A stretch of 64,000 bases of DNA from an uncultured beta proteobacterium (GCA_903886275.1 CAISLN010000094.1:1-64000); one strand, 5' to 3'. Counted from the stretch's first letter, positions 37,655 through 46,522 are shown. Program-made: numbers and translations. The notes: generated by a model not told the origin, from the letters alone.

Positions 37655-38522
37655 TTAAGACCGATCCCACCAGGTTGACACCACCGTCTTGCAGGCGCTT
37701 GGCAAAGGCGCTCGCCTGCGGAACCAGGGTCTGGTGCACCTTGGCCAGCATCAGCGCGGCACCGGCACGGCTGGCGACAATTTCTGCATCCGCATAGGCA
37801 TTGCCGTTGGGCGTGTCTATCAAAATAACATCAAAGGTGTTGGCCGCGCCGCGCAAGATTTTGCTGAACATGGGGCGGCCCAGCAGCTCTTGCGGGTTGG
37901 GGGGCACGGCGCCTGCGGCCAGCACGCCGAGCTTGGGCAGGCCGGGCACCAGTTGCATGGCCTCGGTGCCGGCACGCCCGGACAAGATGCCCGAGAGGCC
38001 TGCCGTGCGGCCCAGCTTGAACAACTGCTGGATGCTGCTCTCGGGTTTGGCGCGCAGGTCGGCATCGATCAGCAGGGTCTTGTTGCCCTGCTGGGCAAAC
38101 ACCACGGCCAAGTTGGCGGCGATGAAGCTGCGCCCCTCGCCGGCACCGGCGCTCACAATGGCCAACGAGCGGTGCAGGGGGTCGCCGGTAAACCAGCGCA
38201 GCATCAACTGGCTGCGGATGGCGCGCATGTTTTCGCCCACGCGGCTAAAGGGCTTGAAGGCGGTGACCAGTTGCTTGCTGACGCTTTGGTCATCTTCGCT
38301 CAGATACGAATAGTCAAACTGCTGGCTCAGCGCAAAGTCGATGTCGTCCTTGTCCACTGCGTGCAGGGCCACGGCGGCCTCGCCAAAGGGCGTATGGGTT
38401 TTGCGCTGGTGGTCCAGAATTTTACGCAGTGTCTCGGGGTTGATGCGTCCGCTGGCCAGCAGGATGCTGCCTATGGACTGCTTGATCGAGGCTGCAACGG
38501 ACTTGTGTGGGTTGCGCTTCAT
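37644..38522 (-). CDS. epsG: Chain-length kinase EpsG (BY-kinase family, copy 2)
   Basis: A 292-residue cytoplasmic partner of EpsF. An MshEN-like N-terminal module (IGSILLASGRI...HTPFGEAAVALHAVDKDDIDFAL) is followed by the P-loop domain with Walker A AGAGEGRSFIAANLA, Walker A' LLIDADLRAKPE and Walker B VILIDTPNG. The motif basic residue is Arg, as in many EpsG-type proteins. No C-terminal tyrosine cluster. This copy looks able to bind ATP, unlike the homologue at 9194. It is coupled to epsF by a four-base overlap. Confidence 0.88.
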   Translation of the reverse strand: MKRNPHKSVAASIKQSIGSILLASGRINPETLRKILDHQRKTHTPFGEAAVALHAVDKDDIDFALSQQFDYSYLSEDDQSVSKQLVTAFKPFSRVGENMRAIRSQLMLRWFTGDPLHRSLAIVSAGAGEGRSFIAANLAVVFAQQGNKTLLIDADLRAKPESSIQQLFKLGRTAGLSGILSGRAGTEAMQLVPGLPKLGVLAAGAVPPNPQELLGRPMFSKILRGAANTFDVILIDTPNGNAYADAEIVASRAGAALMLAKVHQTLVPQASAFAKRLQDGGVNLVGSVLNDT

Positions 38523-39889
38523 GCCTTGGATCCCATGGTCTTCATCATTCCAGTGGCCGAGGACACCACGCCCAACAAGGGGATTCCCAGTGCGTCCACC
38601 AAGTCTTCTATCGAACGCACCTTGCGATTCGATAGCTCTCTTGCCAGTGCCAGGGCGATGCCCGCCAGGGTGCCCAAAAAGACGGACACCAAAATGTTCA
38701 GCAACACCCGGGGCTTGCTCGGCTCGGCCGGAGGGCTGGCGGGGTTGAGCACCGCAATATTGGTCTGGTTGGTCTGGCTCTCGACATTGCTTTGCGAGGC
38801 GCGCTGGCTTACGGTCTCAAAAGCACGCTGGGCCAATTCAATATCGCGGCGCAGCACATTGAGCTCATCGCGCTGTTTGTTGAGCCCCAGCACGCGCTGC
38901 TTCTGGCTGGCAAGGGCCGACTGCAACTGGCCTTCGCGCTGGCGGCTCACCTGGTAGGTGGTGTCAATGGAGCTGGTGATCTTGCGCGTCTCGGCCTCCA
39001 ACTGGGCCTTGAGGGTGGCGAGCTCGCTTTGGGTGCGCAGGGTTTGCGGGTGGTTCTGGCCCAGGTTGCCGCTGCTCTCGGTGAGCTTGGCCTCCAGGCG
39101 GGCGATGTCGGCCTTGAGGCCATTGATCAGCGGGTTCTGTATCACTTCGGACACCGTGTCGGGTCTGGCATTGCTGCGTTTGCTCTGGCTGTCGGTGGTC
39201 TGGCCCTGAATGCCGGTGAGCTGGCTGGAGGTCTCGTTGAGCTTGGCCATTTCAAAATCCAAGCGGTCATCGGCCGACGTAATGCCATGGGACTGTTGGT
39301 AGGTGGAAAGGGCACTTTGCGCGGTTTCGAGCTTCTGGCGCGCGGTCTTGGTTTGCTCTTCAAAGAAGGCCGCATATTGGCGTGCCGGGGCCAGGCGCAG
39401 GTCCAGGTTCAGATCGATATAGGCCTTGGCAAAGGCATTGGCCACCGAGGCCGCAAAGCGCGGGTCGTTGCCAGTGAAGTTGATGTTGATGATGTTGCTC
39501 TCGCGGCTGGGTTTGACATCGAGTTTTCTTTGCAGCAAGTTGGCCAACCAGTCCACCAGGTCGCCCTGGCCCTGGGTGCTTTCCTGCCATTGCTGGCGCA
39601 CGGCGGCGGCCTGCTCCAGCTTCAAGGCCTTGACCACATCCTTGGCCACGCGGTCGCTGTTGATCATGTCGATTTGCGTGGCCATATAGCCCGGCGCAAT
39701 CAGCCCCTGCATGGCCACCCCGGCCACCGGGTCGGGTGACTTCACATCCACAATCACCGCCGTCGTTGCGGTGTACTGCTTGGGCAACAGCAGGCTGACC
39801 AAGGCGGTGGCGCCCACCACGAGCAGCAGGGTGAAAAGCAGCGCCTTGTAGCGGGCACGCAAGATGAGGAAGAGTTGCTGTAGGGTCAT
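38519..39889 (-). CDS. epsF: Chain-length determinant EpsF (copy 2)
   Basis: A 456-residue inner-membrane Wzz/GNVR-type co-polymerase with N-terminal LILRARYKALLFTLLLVVGATALVSLLLP, a periplasmic coiled-coil region (~170-380) rich in Gln/Ala, the NPASPPAEPSKP proline motif, and a second transmembrane helix (~400-420). The preferred start is ATG 39889; a TTG six codons earlier is in frame but less likely. It lies between epsE and epsG and controls polymer length. Confidence 0.88.
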   Translation of the reverse strand: MTLQQLFLILRARYKALLFTLLLVVGATALVSLLLPKQYTATTAVIVDVKSPDPVAGVAMQGLIAPGYMATQIDMINSDRVAKDVVKALKLEQAAAVRQQWQESTQGQGDLVDWLANLLQRKLDVKPSRESNIININFTGNDPRFAASVANAFAKAYIDLNLDLRLAPARQYAAFFEEQTKTARQKLETAQSALSTYQQSHGITSADDRLDFEMAKLNETSSQLTGIQGQTTDSQSKRSNARPDTVSEVIQNPLINGLKADIARLEAKLTESSGNLGQNHPQTLRTQSELATLKAQLEAETRKITSSIDTTYQVSRQREGQLQSALASQKQRVLGLNKQRDELNVLRRDIELAQRAFETVSQRASQSNVESQTNQTNIAVLNPASPPAEPSKPRVLLNILVSVFLGTLAGIALALARELSNRKVRSIEDLVDALGIPLLGVVSSATGMMKTMGSKA

Positions 39890-39937
39890 AGGTCTTCGGG
39901 TCAACAAAAGCAGGCAGGCGAGCCGCTTGGGCTGGCT

Positions 39938-40795
39938 TTAGAAAATGCTTTCTTTGACGTAGATAACGTCGTCGGACATCACCGGGTCGGTCAAGCTGGG
40001 TTCTATTTCCGCAACGTTGCCATCGGACACTCTGCGGTGCAGCTTGAGGCGCTTGTCGCTGCCGCGCAGCGTGGGCCCGCCGCCCTGGGCCAGCGCTTGC
40101 ATCACGGTCATGTTGCGCTCAATGCGGTAGGCGCCGGGGCGCTGGGCTTCGCCGTAGATGTAGAACACGGCAGCGCGGTTTACAAAAATGGTGTCGCCGC
40201 CCTGGACCAGCATGTCTTCTTCGAGCTTGCCATTGAGGTAGATGGAGGGGATGTCGATTTGCTTGCGAAAGGCCAGGCCGTTGCGCTGGCCGGTGACGAT
40301 GGCAATGTCATCGCCCGCGGCCACGGTGCCCCCGGCATTGGCCAGCATGTCGCTCAGGCGGGTGTTGACGGTCTCCAACGGAAAGCGCCCGGGCTTGGCC
40401 ACCTGGCCCAGCACCGACACCTGGTTGCCGCGGATTTGCAGCAGGGCAATGGTGACCTGCGGCTTTTGCAGGAAGCCGCCTTTTTGCAAGGCGTCGGCAA
40501 TTTTCTTTTCGGCCGCGGCAAGCGACAGGCCGCCAATCTCCACCGAGCCGATCAGCGGGTAGGTGATGGAGCCGTTTTCGGAAACGCGGGTTTCGATGGT
40601 GAGGTCAGGGTTTTGGAATACCTGGATCTTGATGGCGTCGCCCGAGCCCAGCGGATAGTCGCCCTTGCCGACGTTTTGTGGGATCACCGCTTGGCTCACG
40701 GCCTGGGCCTGGGCCAGCGATGCGAAGCTGCAGCACACCGACACAAGCAGTGCAGCTGCCCAGACGATTGCGCCGCGTTTGGTTGGATAAATCAT
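39938..40795 (-). CDS. epsE: Polysaccharide export protein EpsE (Wza family)
   Basis: A 285-residue periplasmic/outer-membrane export protein. Signal peptide (to about residue 30), then the poly-export domain GDYPLGSGDAIKIQVFQNPDLT, with SLBB-like repeats VSVLGQVAKPGRFPLETV and FYIYGEAQRPGAYRIERNMTVMQALAQGGGPT. No lipobox Cys near the cleavage site, unlike Wza. It forms the outer-membrane exit path with EpsF/EpsL. It is the only export protein in the window, so both EPS modules would share it. Confidence 0.9.
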   Translation of the reverse strand: MIYPTKRGAIVWAAALLVSVCCSFASLAQAQAVSQAVIPQNVGKGDYPLGSGDAIKIQVFQNPDLTIETRVSENGSITYPLIGSVEIGGLSLAAAEKKIADALQKGGFLQKPQVTIALLQIRGNQVSVLGQVAKPGRFPLETVNTRLSDMLANAGGTVAAGDDIAIVTGQRNGLAFRKQIDIPSIYLNGKLEEDMLVQGGDTIFVNRAAVFYIYGEAQRPGAYRIERNMTVMQALAQGGGPTLRGSDKRLKLHRRVSDGNVAEIEPSLTDPVMSDDVIYVKESIF

Positions 40796-40833
40796 GGTGG
40801 AGAGTCCTGGTTGGGGTGGGTGTGGTGCTTGCG

Positions 40834-41781
40834 TTACTTCAGGCCGGAGACGCCCTTGTCCATGGCGGCTTTGTCGTCAGTGGGGAGCGCGGCGGCGGTA
40901 GGCGTGGCGGCTGCGGTGTCTGCGGCCGGCTTGGAAAACTCGCCCAGGTAGCTGATTTTGCTGGCAGCGCGCAGTTGCTTGAGTGAGGCCGCCACGGCTT
41001 CGTTGACGCCTTGGTTGCTCAGGAATTTTTCGATATTCGGGGCGGCTGCATCGGCACTCAGGGGCGCGCTTTGCGAGCCGGCGACGCGCACGTAGGTCAG
41101 GGCCCGTGGCGCCTCCAGCACGATGCATTGCCCGTCTTTGAGGGGCTGCAGCTTGGACAGTAATTCCAGCGGCACCTGCTCGGCCGAGCGCGTAGCGGCG
41201 CCACCGGTGAACTGGATGTCCTTGGACTTGAGCAGGGCCGCTACTTCCTCCATCGGCTTGCCCGCAGCGGCCAGGCCGCTCAGCAACTCCATCAGGCCAG
41301 GGGCGACCGGAACGATGATTTCTTGCACGTTGAAGATGCGGCGTTCGGCAAACAGGGCAGGGTGCGCGACGTAGTATTTCTTCACGTCTTCGGCACTGGG
41401 TTTGGGCAGGCCCGCACTGAGTTGTTGCACATAGGCGCGCGCCAGAATTTCGCGTTTGGCGCTTTCAATTTGTGCCACCACATCGGGGGAGCGGTTGAGC
41501 TTGGATTCGGTAGCCTGGTCTACCAGCAGTTGCTGGTCGATCAGCTTTTCCAGCACCTCGCGGCTCACGCGCTGTATATCCTGCGCACTGGCTGCGCTGG
41601 TGTTGCTGCGGCTGAGCACCTGGTTGATTTGGTGCACCGAAATTTCTTCCGATCCCACTTTGGCGGCCACCTGAGTGGCAGGTGCCGAAGCGTCGTCTTT
41701 TTTTCCGCAGCCCGCCAGGGTGGCCAGCACCACGGCAGTCAGGATGAGCGCAGGGCGTGTGTTGAAGGTCATGTCTGTCAT
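40834..41781 (-). CDS. epsD: EpsD-family peptidyl-prolyl cis-trans isomerase, lipoprotein
   Basis: A 315-residue lipoprotein: VVLATLAGCGKKDD gives the lipobox. A SurA/PrsA-like N-terminal chaperone region follows (KVGSEEISVHQINQVL..QDIQRVSREVLEKLIDQQLLVDQA), then a parvulin-type isomerase segment around 135-240 (YYVAHPALFAERRIFNVQEIIVP). The tail is rich in Ala/Thr. It belongs to the EpsD family of exosortase B loci and probably assists folding of secreted EPS or PEP-CTERM proteins. Two in-frame ATGs (41781, 41772). Confidence 0.88.
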   Translation of the reverse strand: MTDMTFNTRPALILTAVVLATLAGCGKKDDASAPATQVAAKVGSEEISVHQINQVLSRSNTSAASAQDIQRVSREVLEKLIDQQLLVDQATESKLNRSPDVVAQIESAKREILARAYVQQLSAGLPKPSAEDVKKYYVAHPALFAERRIFNVQEIIVPVAPGLMELLSGLAAAGKPMEEVAALLKSKDIQFTGGAATRSAEQVPLELLSKLQPLKDGQCIVLEAPRALTYVRVAGSQSAPLSADAAAPNIEKFLSNQGVNEAVAASLKQLRAASKISYLGEFSKPAADTAAATPTAAALPTDDKAAMDKGVSGLK

Positions 41782-41787
41782 CCCGGC

Positions 41788-43002
41788 TTAAAAGGTGAAG
41801 GTGGCGGTCAGGCCCAGGACGTTGGCGTCATAGTCTTGGCCGATCAGATTGGAGCTGCGGCTGGACTTTTGAAAGGAGGCACCCAGGTTCCACTGCTGCG
41901 TGGGCGTCCAGACCAGGGACAGGGTGGTGTCTTTTTGCTGGTCCTTGCGGTCCAGCGCAGGCGCTGAAGTGGGCGAACCCTGGTAGCCGATTTGTGACCA
42001 CTGGGCGAGCAGGCGCAGCGCGATCTTGGGGCTGACCTGCCAGACCGGGGCCACGCTCACCGTGTCGGTGGTGCTGTAGTTGGTGTTGACGGTTTCATAG
42101 GCCGCCAGGGTGTGCGTTGCGCTGAGCACCACGCCGGTCTTGCCCGATAGGGCCCAGTTCAGGATCGCACCGGTGTTGACGCCGTCATAGTTGCGCGTGG
42201 CGTAGACCGGGTGGGTGCGGTGGATGGCGGTGGCATAGACATCGGCCGAACTTGCGCCCGCAAAGGCCCAGTGCAGGCGCAGGTCGTTGGCCAATTCCTT
42301 GAAGCCGTCGTCGGCCAGCAGCCCATTGGGCACAGTGCGGTTGAGGTAACTACCGTTGGTGAAGTTGGCGCGGTAGGTGAGCGTGCTGCCAGAGGAAAAG
42401 TTGTATTGCACACCGAGGTCACCCGTGCTGCTGCTGTAGTCGTCGGCGCCAAGGACTGCCTGGTCGTTCACCTGTTTGTTGGTGACGATACCGGCTACGA
42501 CGCTCCATGCGCCCTGCAGGGTATAGGTGGTGTCGAGACCGGTGGCCGTGGTGGTGCGAAGGTTGCGCTGGCTGATGTTTTGCACGTTGGCGAAGCTGTT
42601 TTGTGTTTCGGCACGCGAGGTGATCAGGTTGCCGGTCCATTGCGGCGACACGGCCCAGCGCCAGGCAGCGTCATAGTTGGCGGCGGTGTAGTTCAGGTAG
42701 TCATAGGTTTGGTATTTGGAGTTCACCGCACTGATGTTGGCCTCCAACTTTTGCAGGCCCTGGTTGGTGACAAAACCCAGCCCCAGCGTGGTCACGCCAG
42801 TCTGCTCGCTCATGGCGTTGCTGCTGCTGCGAAAAATATTGCTGTCGTTTTGCACGGCGTAGCTGGCCTTGATGGAAAAAGGGCCCAGCGGTGCCGGTGC
42901 GGCAGTTTGGGCCCAGGCGCCCTGCGATCCAAAGACCAACAGGGCCATGCAGCCGGCAAGGGGCTTGAGCTTTTGGATAGGTCGTGGTGCGGCTTGTGTC
43001 AT
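41788..43002 (-). CDS. epsL: EPS biosynthesis outer-membrane protein EpsL
   Basis: A 404-residue beta-barrel-like protein with signal peptide (GSQGAWAQTA) and alternating-hydrophobic strands, ending in the aromatic C-terminus LTATFTF that the Bam machinery reads. It is the XrtB/PEP-CTERM-associated EpsL family; the exact function is unknown but probably outer-membrane passage. It starts 25 bp after epsB. Confidence 0.87.
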   Translation of the reverse strand: MTQAAPRPIQKLKPLAGCMALLVFGSQGAWAQTAAPAPLGPFSIKASYAVQNDSNIFRSSSNAMSEQTGVTTLGLGFVTNQGLQKLEANISAVNSKYQTYDYLNYTAANYDAAWRWAVSPQWTGNLITSRAETQNSFANVQNISQRNLRTTTATGLDTTYTLQGAWSVVAGIVTNKQVNDQAVLGADDYSSSTGDLGVQYNFSSGSTLTYRANFTNGSYLNRTVPNGLLADDGFKELANDLRLHWAFAGASSADVYATAIHRTHPVYATRNYDGVNTGAILNWALSGKTGVVLSATHTLAAYETVNTNYSTTDTVSVAPVWQVSPKIALRLLAQWSQIGYQGSPTSAPALDRKDQQKDTTLSLVWTPTQQWNLGASFQKSSRSSNLIGQDYDANVLGLTATFTF

Positions 43003-43027
43003 GGTGTTGTAGGGATAAAGAGGGTTG

Positions 43028-44464
43028 TTAATAGGCTTTTTGGTCTTTGGAGACCAGTTTGACGGTGCTGAGGATGATGCGGATGTCCAGGCGCAGCGAC
43101 CAGTTGCGCAGGTAGTCCAAGTCGTAGTCGATGCGTCCCTGCATCTTGTCCAGGGTTTCGGTTTCGCCCCGATAGCCGTTGATCTGGGCCCAACCGGTGA
43201 TGCCGGGTTTGACCTTGTGGCGCACCATATAGCCCTTGATGAGCTTGCGGTACATTTCGTTGTGCGCCACTGCGTGCGGGCGCGGACCCACGATGCTCAT
43301 GCGCCCTTGCAGCACGTTGACGAACTGGGGCAACTCGTCCAGTGAAGTGCGGCGCAGCAGGGCGCCCAGCGGGGTGATGCGGCTGTCGCCCTTGGTCGCC
43401 TGGGTGACGACTCCGCCGTCTTCGGTGACGCTCATGCTGCGAAACTTGTAGACCAGTATTTCTTGCCCGTCCAGACCGTAGCGGCGCTGTTTGAAGATGA
43501 TGGGGCCGGGCGAGGTCCACTTCACAGCAAAGGCCACCAGCAGCAGCAGCGGGAAAATCAACAGCAAGATACCTATGGAAAATAAGATGTCGCTGCCGCG
43601 CTTGAGCAAGCCGTTGAAGCCGGAAAACGGCGTTTCGCACACCGAGATCACGGGCGTGCCGCAGACGGTTCCGGCCCGGCCCTGGATCAGGTCGGTGACA
43701 AACATGTCGGGCACGAAGTAGATGGAGGCGGTGGTGTCCTTTAGGTCATCGAGCAACTTGAGGATGCGCGGCTGCGAGGCCATGGGCAGCGAGAGGTAGA
43801 TGTTGCTGATGCGCTGCTCGCGTATCACCTGGGCAATGCGCGACATGTCGCCTAGTAACTTGTGTTCGCCCTTGGGGTTCAGGCGTTCGGTATTGCGGCT
43901 GTCCACAAAACCGCAGAGCTCCACACGCGACAAGGGGGTCTCGTGGATCTTCCTGGCCAGCGCTATGCCCTGCTCGTTCATGCCGATAATGACGGCGCGC
44001 TGCCTGGGGCCTTGCAGCGTCAGCAGGGCTGGTGCGGCAAGGCGCAGCAGTACGGTGGCGCCCACTTCCGATAGCGGTGCGGCCCAGAGCCAGACCTTGA
44101 TATCGTGGTGCGAGAAATATTCGATATAGCCGGTTCCGTAGCCGGTCAGTATCAATAGTGCAGCTATCCAAACCCAGTTGACGCAGATATCAAAGAGCAC
44201 GCTCGCGATGTTGGACTGCAGCCTAGTGTCGCCAGGGAATGTCAGCGCGAACACCATGACGGCCAGCATCAAATAGGGGGCAGTGAGTTCGCCTTCGTAG
44301 CGTATCCCCACAGCAAATAGCGAAGCGATCAGGGCGGCCGGGCAAGCCAGGGTGTCGCACAGGCTCAACAGGTTGTCCTTGCCCAATGACGTAGCTGCGA
44401 TCTTTTCGCTGAACGAAGCGGCAGAAACCATTTTTCGGGGGGCTCTGGCAAGGGCTGTTTTCAT
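43028..44464 (-). CDS. epsB: Undecaprenyl-phosphate glucose phosphotransferase EpsB (WcaJ-like)
   Basis: A 478-residue polyprenol-phosphate hexose-1-phosphate transferase that starts the repeat unit by placing glucose-1-P (or a similar sugar) on undecaprenyl phosphate. About four N-terminal helices precede a CoA-binding-like middle domain (RAVIIGMNEQGIALARKI). The bacterial sugar-transferase domain starts near residue 285, with KRGSDILFS, KWTSPGPIIFKQRRYGLDG, FRSMSV and LRRTSLDELPQFVNVLQGRMSIVGPRPH. The start is ATG 44464; earlier frame is non-coding. First gene of the long minus-strand EPS operon. Confidence 0.92.
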   Translation of the reverse strand: MKTALARAPRKMVSAASFSEKIAATSLGKDNLLSLCDTLACPAALIASLFAVGIRYEGELTAPYLMLAVMVFALTFPGDTRLQSNIASVLFDICVNWVWIAALLILTGYGTGYIEYFSHHDIKVWLWAAPLSEVGATVLLRLAAPALLTLQGPRQRAVIIGMNEQGIALARKIHETPLSRVELCGFVDSRNTERLNPKGEHKLLGDMSRIAQVIREQRISNIYLSLPMASQPRILKLLDDLKDTTASIYFVPDMFVTDLIQGRAGTVCGTPVISVCETPFSGFNGLLKRGSDILFSIGILLLIFPLLLLVAFAVKWTSPGPIIFKQRRYGLDGQEILVYKFRSMSVTEDGGVVTQATKGDSRITPLGALLRRTSLDELPQFVNVLQGRMSIVGPRPHAVAHNEMYRKLIKGYMVRHKVKPGITGWAQINGYRGETETLDKMQGRIDYDLDYLRNWSLRLDIRIILSTVKLVSKDQKAY

Positions 44465-44590
44465 TTCACTGCCATTGAGGCATTCCCATCTGGTTTTATT
44501 GTATTGAACAAGTGCTTGAGACCTTGGTGAAAAAAGTGACCACACTCCGCATGCGTCCCAAGGGCATGCAGGAGTCGATCTGACAAATCG

Positions 44591-44606
44591 CTGCGCGTTA
44601 ACGCAG
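44591..44606. repeat. Short palindrome in the epsB / PEP-CTERM divergent region
   Basis: CTGCG-CGTTAA-CGCAG lies in the 314-bp region between epsB and the first PEP-CTERM gene. It is a possible operator or a hairpin at the start of the epsB transcript. Besides it and the EPS box at 44672 I see no other clear element there. Confidence 0.3.
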
Positions 44607-44671
44607 AAACCCCTACGGGCCGATTCTATGCCAAGGATGCGTATATCTATTCGTACAGAATGAACAATAGA

Positions 44672-44691
44672 TTAGTCCAAATGGACTATTG
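44672..44691 (+). promoter_or_regulatory. Palindromic EPS box, copy 2
   Basis: TTAGTCC-AAA-TGGACTATTG has perfect TAGTCC/GGACTA arms around AAAT. It ends 88 bp before the first PEP-CTERM ATG and lies 208 bp upstream of the divergent epsB start, so it may serve both. The sequence right after it, GGGCTTTGTGTTTGC, loosely fits a GG-N10-GC sigma-54 spacing. Confidence 0.7.
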
Positions 44692-44778
44692 GGCTTTGTG
44701 TTTGCTTTCTCTACATTTACGGATAGTTACAAAGAAGGTCTTCTCTGTAGCCCATCAATACACATCGAGGGAAACGAT

Positions 44779-45279
44779 ATGATGAAACTGCTTACCAAAA
44801 TTGCATTCGCTGCAGCAGTGGTTGTGCCGGCTGTTGCCGGTGCAGCCACCGTTTTTGGAAATACCGCCGACAACAGCTTTAACTTCAATTTGGGCGCATC
44901 GAATGCGGGTACGCTGACCATCCGTTGGTCCGACCTTGCCTACACCATTGGAGCCGCTACTGCATCGACCTGGAAAGATGCGAGCTATTTGGGTTGGGCC
45001 TTGGATAACACAGGCTATCGCGATTTGTCGGCCAAGGATCTCACTGGAAATTCTGGGACCGAAGTTATTTCGTTGACGGGTCTGACTGCCGGGCAGCACA
45101 CCGTGAATTTGTGGGGCCGTTGGACCAATGTGGTGGGCCTGGCCGCTGGCAGTTCGCTGGTGTCTGCTGGTTCCATCTCGGGTGCGGTGACGGCCGTTCC
45201 AGAGCCCGAAAGCTACGCCATGATGCTGGCCGGCCTGATGGTGATGGGCACCATTGCCCGGCGCCGCAAGGCCAAGTAA
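44779..45279 (+). CDS. PEP-CTERM protein, exosortase B substrate
   Basis: A 166-residue secreted protein. Signal peptide IAFAAAVVVPAVAGAA, then a ~110-residue beta-rich domain (FNFNLGASNAGTLTIRW...LSLTG-like repeats). The C-terminus has the sorting signal: VPEPESYAMM, hydrophobic helix LAGLMVMGTIA and basic tail RRRKAK. XrtB should cleave at PEP. GAGGGA at 44766-44772 before ATG 44779 is a good ribosome site. It is preceded by an EPS box. Confidence 0.9.
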   Translation: MMKLLTKIAFAAAVVVPAVAGAATVFGNTADNSFNFNLGASNAGTLTIRWSDLAYTIGAATASTWKDASYLGWALDNTGYRDLSAKDLTGNSGTEVISLTGLTAGQHTVNLWGRWTNVVGLAAGSSLVSAGSISGAVTAVPEPESYAMMLAGLMVMGTIARRRKAK

Positions 45280-45359
45280 CGGTACGTTGCCCTGCCAATG
45301 CAGAAGGCACACAAGAAGGCGGCACCGGATGCCGTCTTTTCGTGTCGTGACGCGGCAGA

Positions 45360-45379
45360 TTAGTCCGTTCGGACTATTG
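45360..45379 (+). promoter_or_regulatory. Palindromic EPS box, copy 3
   Basis: TTAGTCC-GTT-CGGACTATTG, perfect TAGTCC/GGACTA arms, ending 87 bp before the second PEP-CTERM ATG. The next bases, GGGCTT, are identical to those after copy 2, so about 26 bp are shared between the two promoter regions. TGGCGC-N5-TTGG follows, a near sigma-54 match. Confidence 0.7.
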
Positions 45380-45465
45380 GGCTTGGCGCTGGTCTTGGAT
45401 ATATTTGGCTCAATGTGCAATGTTTGCCATTTGAGAATGTCGCACAACCACCAACCACGAATCCC

Positions 45466-46011
45466 ATGAAAAAATTGCTTGGAAAAATCGCATGCGTTGC
45501 CGCTTTGCTGGCACCAGGTTTCGCTTCGGCGGCGTCCACCTATACCGATTCCTATGCTATTGATCTGACCTCGGCCCTATCGAATTCAAATGTCTCTATC
45601 CTGTCTACTTGGATTGATGCTGCTTTGTTCGATGGTGTCACTGTGGCGGTGCAGGATGCAGCGTCTCTGGGTTGGACCCTGACCACGGGTGGGGTGGCTC
45701 CTACTACAGTGCGCACCGGAACGATTTTCGATACCCCTGGTTATTTGGGCTCATCCATCATCGCCATTCAGAACCTGGCCGCTGGTTACTACACCCTGAC
45801 CCTGTCTGGTACCTGGAATGCTTTGTCTGGCGCCGGAATCCCCTTGCTGGGTTCGGTGAATTTGGTTGATGGTGATAGCCTGGTTGACGGCACGCGCGAA
45901 GCCAACTCCATCAGCATCACCGCAGTGCCGGAGCCCGAAACCTACGCCATGATGCTGGCCGGTCTGATGATGATGGGCACCATCGCGCGCCGCCGTGGTC
46001 GCCGCGGCTAA
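45466..46011 (+). CDS. PEP-CTERM protein, exosortase B substrate
   Basis: A 181-residue secreted protein with signal peptide (CVAALLAPGFASAA), a ~125-residue extracytoplasmic beta-rich domain (GWTLTTGG and GYYTLTLSGTWNAL), and sorting signal VPEPETYAMM, LAGLMMMGTIA and RRRGRRG. It has the same architecture as the gene at 44779 and 187 bp separate the two. The box upstream makes independent transcription likely. Confidence 0.9.
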   Translation: MKKLLGKIACVAALLAPGFASAASTYTDSYAIDLTSALSNSNVSILSTWIDAALFDGVTVAVQDAASLGWTLTTGGVAPTTVRTGTIFDTPGYLGSSIIAIQNLAAGYYTLTLSGTWNALSGAGIPLLGSVNLVDGDSLVDGTREANSISITAVPEPETYAMMLAGLMMMGTIARRRGRRG

Positions 46012-46066
46012 GAGGCGACAGGCTATTGAAGGACCCCAAAAGTAGCCATTTGGATAGGCTCAGGCC

Positions 46067-46104
46067 GCATAAAAAAACCGCAGTTCACTGCGGTTTTTTT
46101 ATGC
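46067..46104. terminator. Strong bidirectional rho-independent terminator
   Basis: GCAT-AAAAAAA-CCGCAG-TTCA-CTGCGG-TTTTTTT-ATGC forms a long stem with an A-run and T-run on either side, ending transcription of the second PEP-CTERM gene and possibly blocking readthrough the other way. Confidence 0.9.
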
Positions 46105-46172
46105 GCGCTATACATCCGAATCCTGCAGGATGCAGCTCGCAAACGGCTGCTCCTCATCGATCGGATATTTAA

Positions 46173-46192
46173 TGTATCCATATGGACTATTG
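46173..46192 (+). promoter_or_regulatory. Palindromic EPS box, copy 4
   Basis: TGTATCCATATGGACTATTG keeps the right half exactly, and TCC-ATAT-GGA is symmetric. It ends 70 bp before the ATG of the small gene at 46262. An imperfect inverted copy (CAATAGTTCCAT, with one extra base) lies about 15 bp downstream. Confidence 0.6.
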
Positions 46193-46261
46193 AGAATGTT
46201 GCGCCGCTTTACCACAATAGTTCCATTGCAGGTGGGGCATTTTGTTCTTTAAGGGGGCCAT

Positions 46262-46522
46262 ATGAAGTTGAAAAATATTCTGGTTTTGGTGGCACTGGCG
46301 GGTGCCGTGTGGGCTGCGACGGCGCAAGGCATCACCCTGTATGGCAACGCATCGCAAGGCGACCTTGCGCCTGTGAATCTGGTCAACGCGGCAATGCGCG
46401 CGGGTGGGGCGGTGATGGACAAGCTGGGATCGGCCGCAGATTCTGACCAGGGCCTGCGGGTGTTGGCAGGTCTGGCGTTGATGGCCGCCATTGTTCGCCG
46501 CAGCATGCGCCGCAGCAGCTGA
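46262..46522 (+). CDS. Small secreted protein with PEP-CTERM-like tail lacking PEP
   Basis: An 86-residue protein: a signal peptide (KNILVLVALAGAVWAATA), a ~40-residue mature region, then RVLAGLALMAAIVRRSMRRSS, which aligns with the membrane-plus-Arg part of the neighbouring PEP-CTERM tails (LAGL, M-x-x-I, RR). Where the neighbours have PEP it has SDQ. A strong AAGGGGG at 46250-46256 precedes the ATG. An EPS box is upstream. It may be an unusual exosortase substrate, an anchor or a decayed copy. No known family. Confidence 0.65.
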   Translation: MKLKNILVLVALAGAVWAATAQGITLYGNASQGDLAPVNLVNAAMRAGGAVMDKLGSAADSDQGLRVLAGLALMAAIVRRSMRRSS

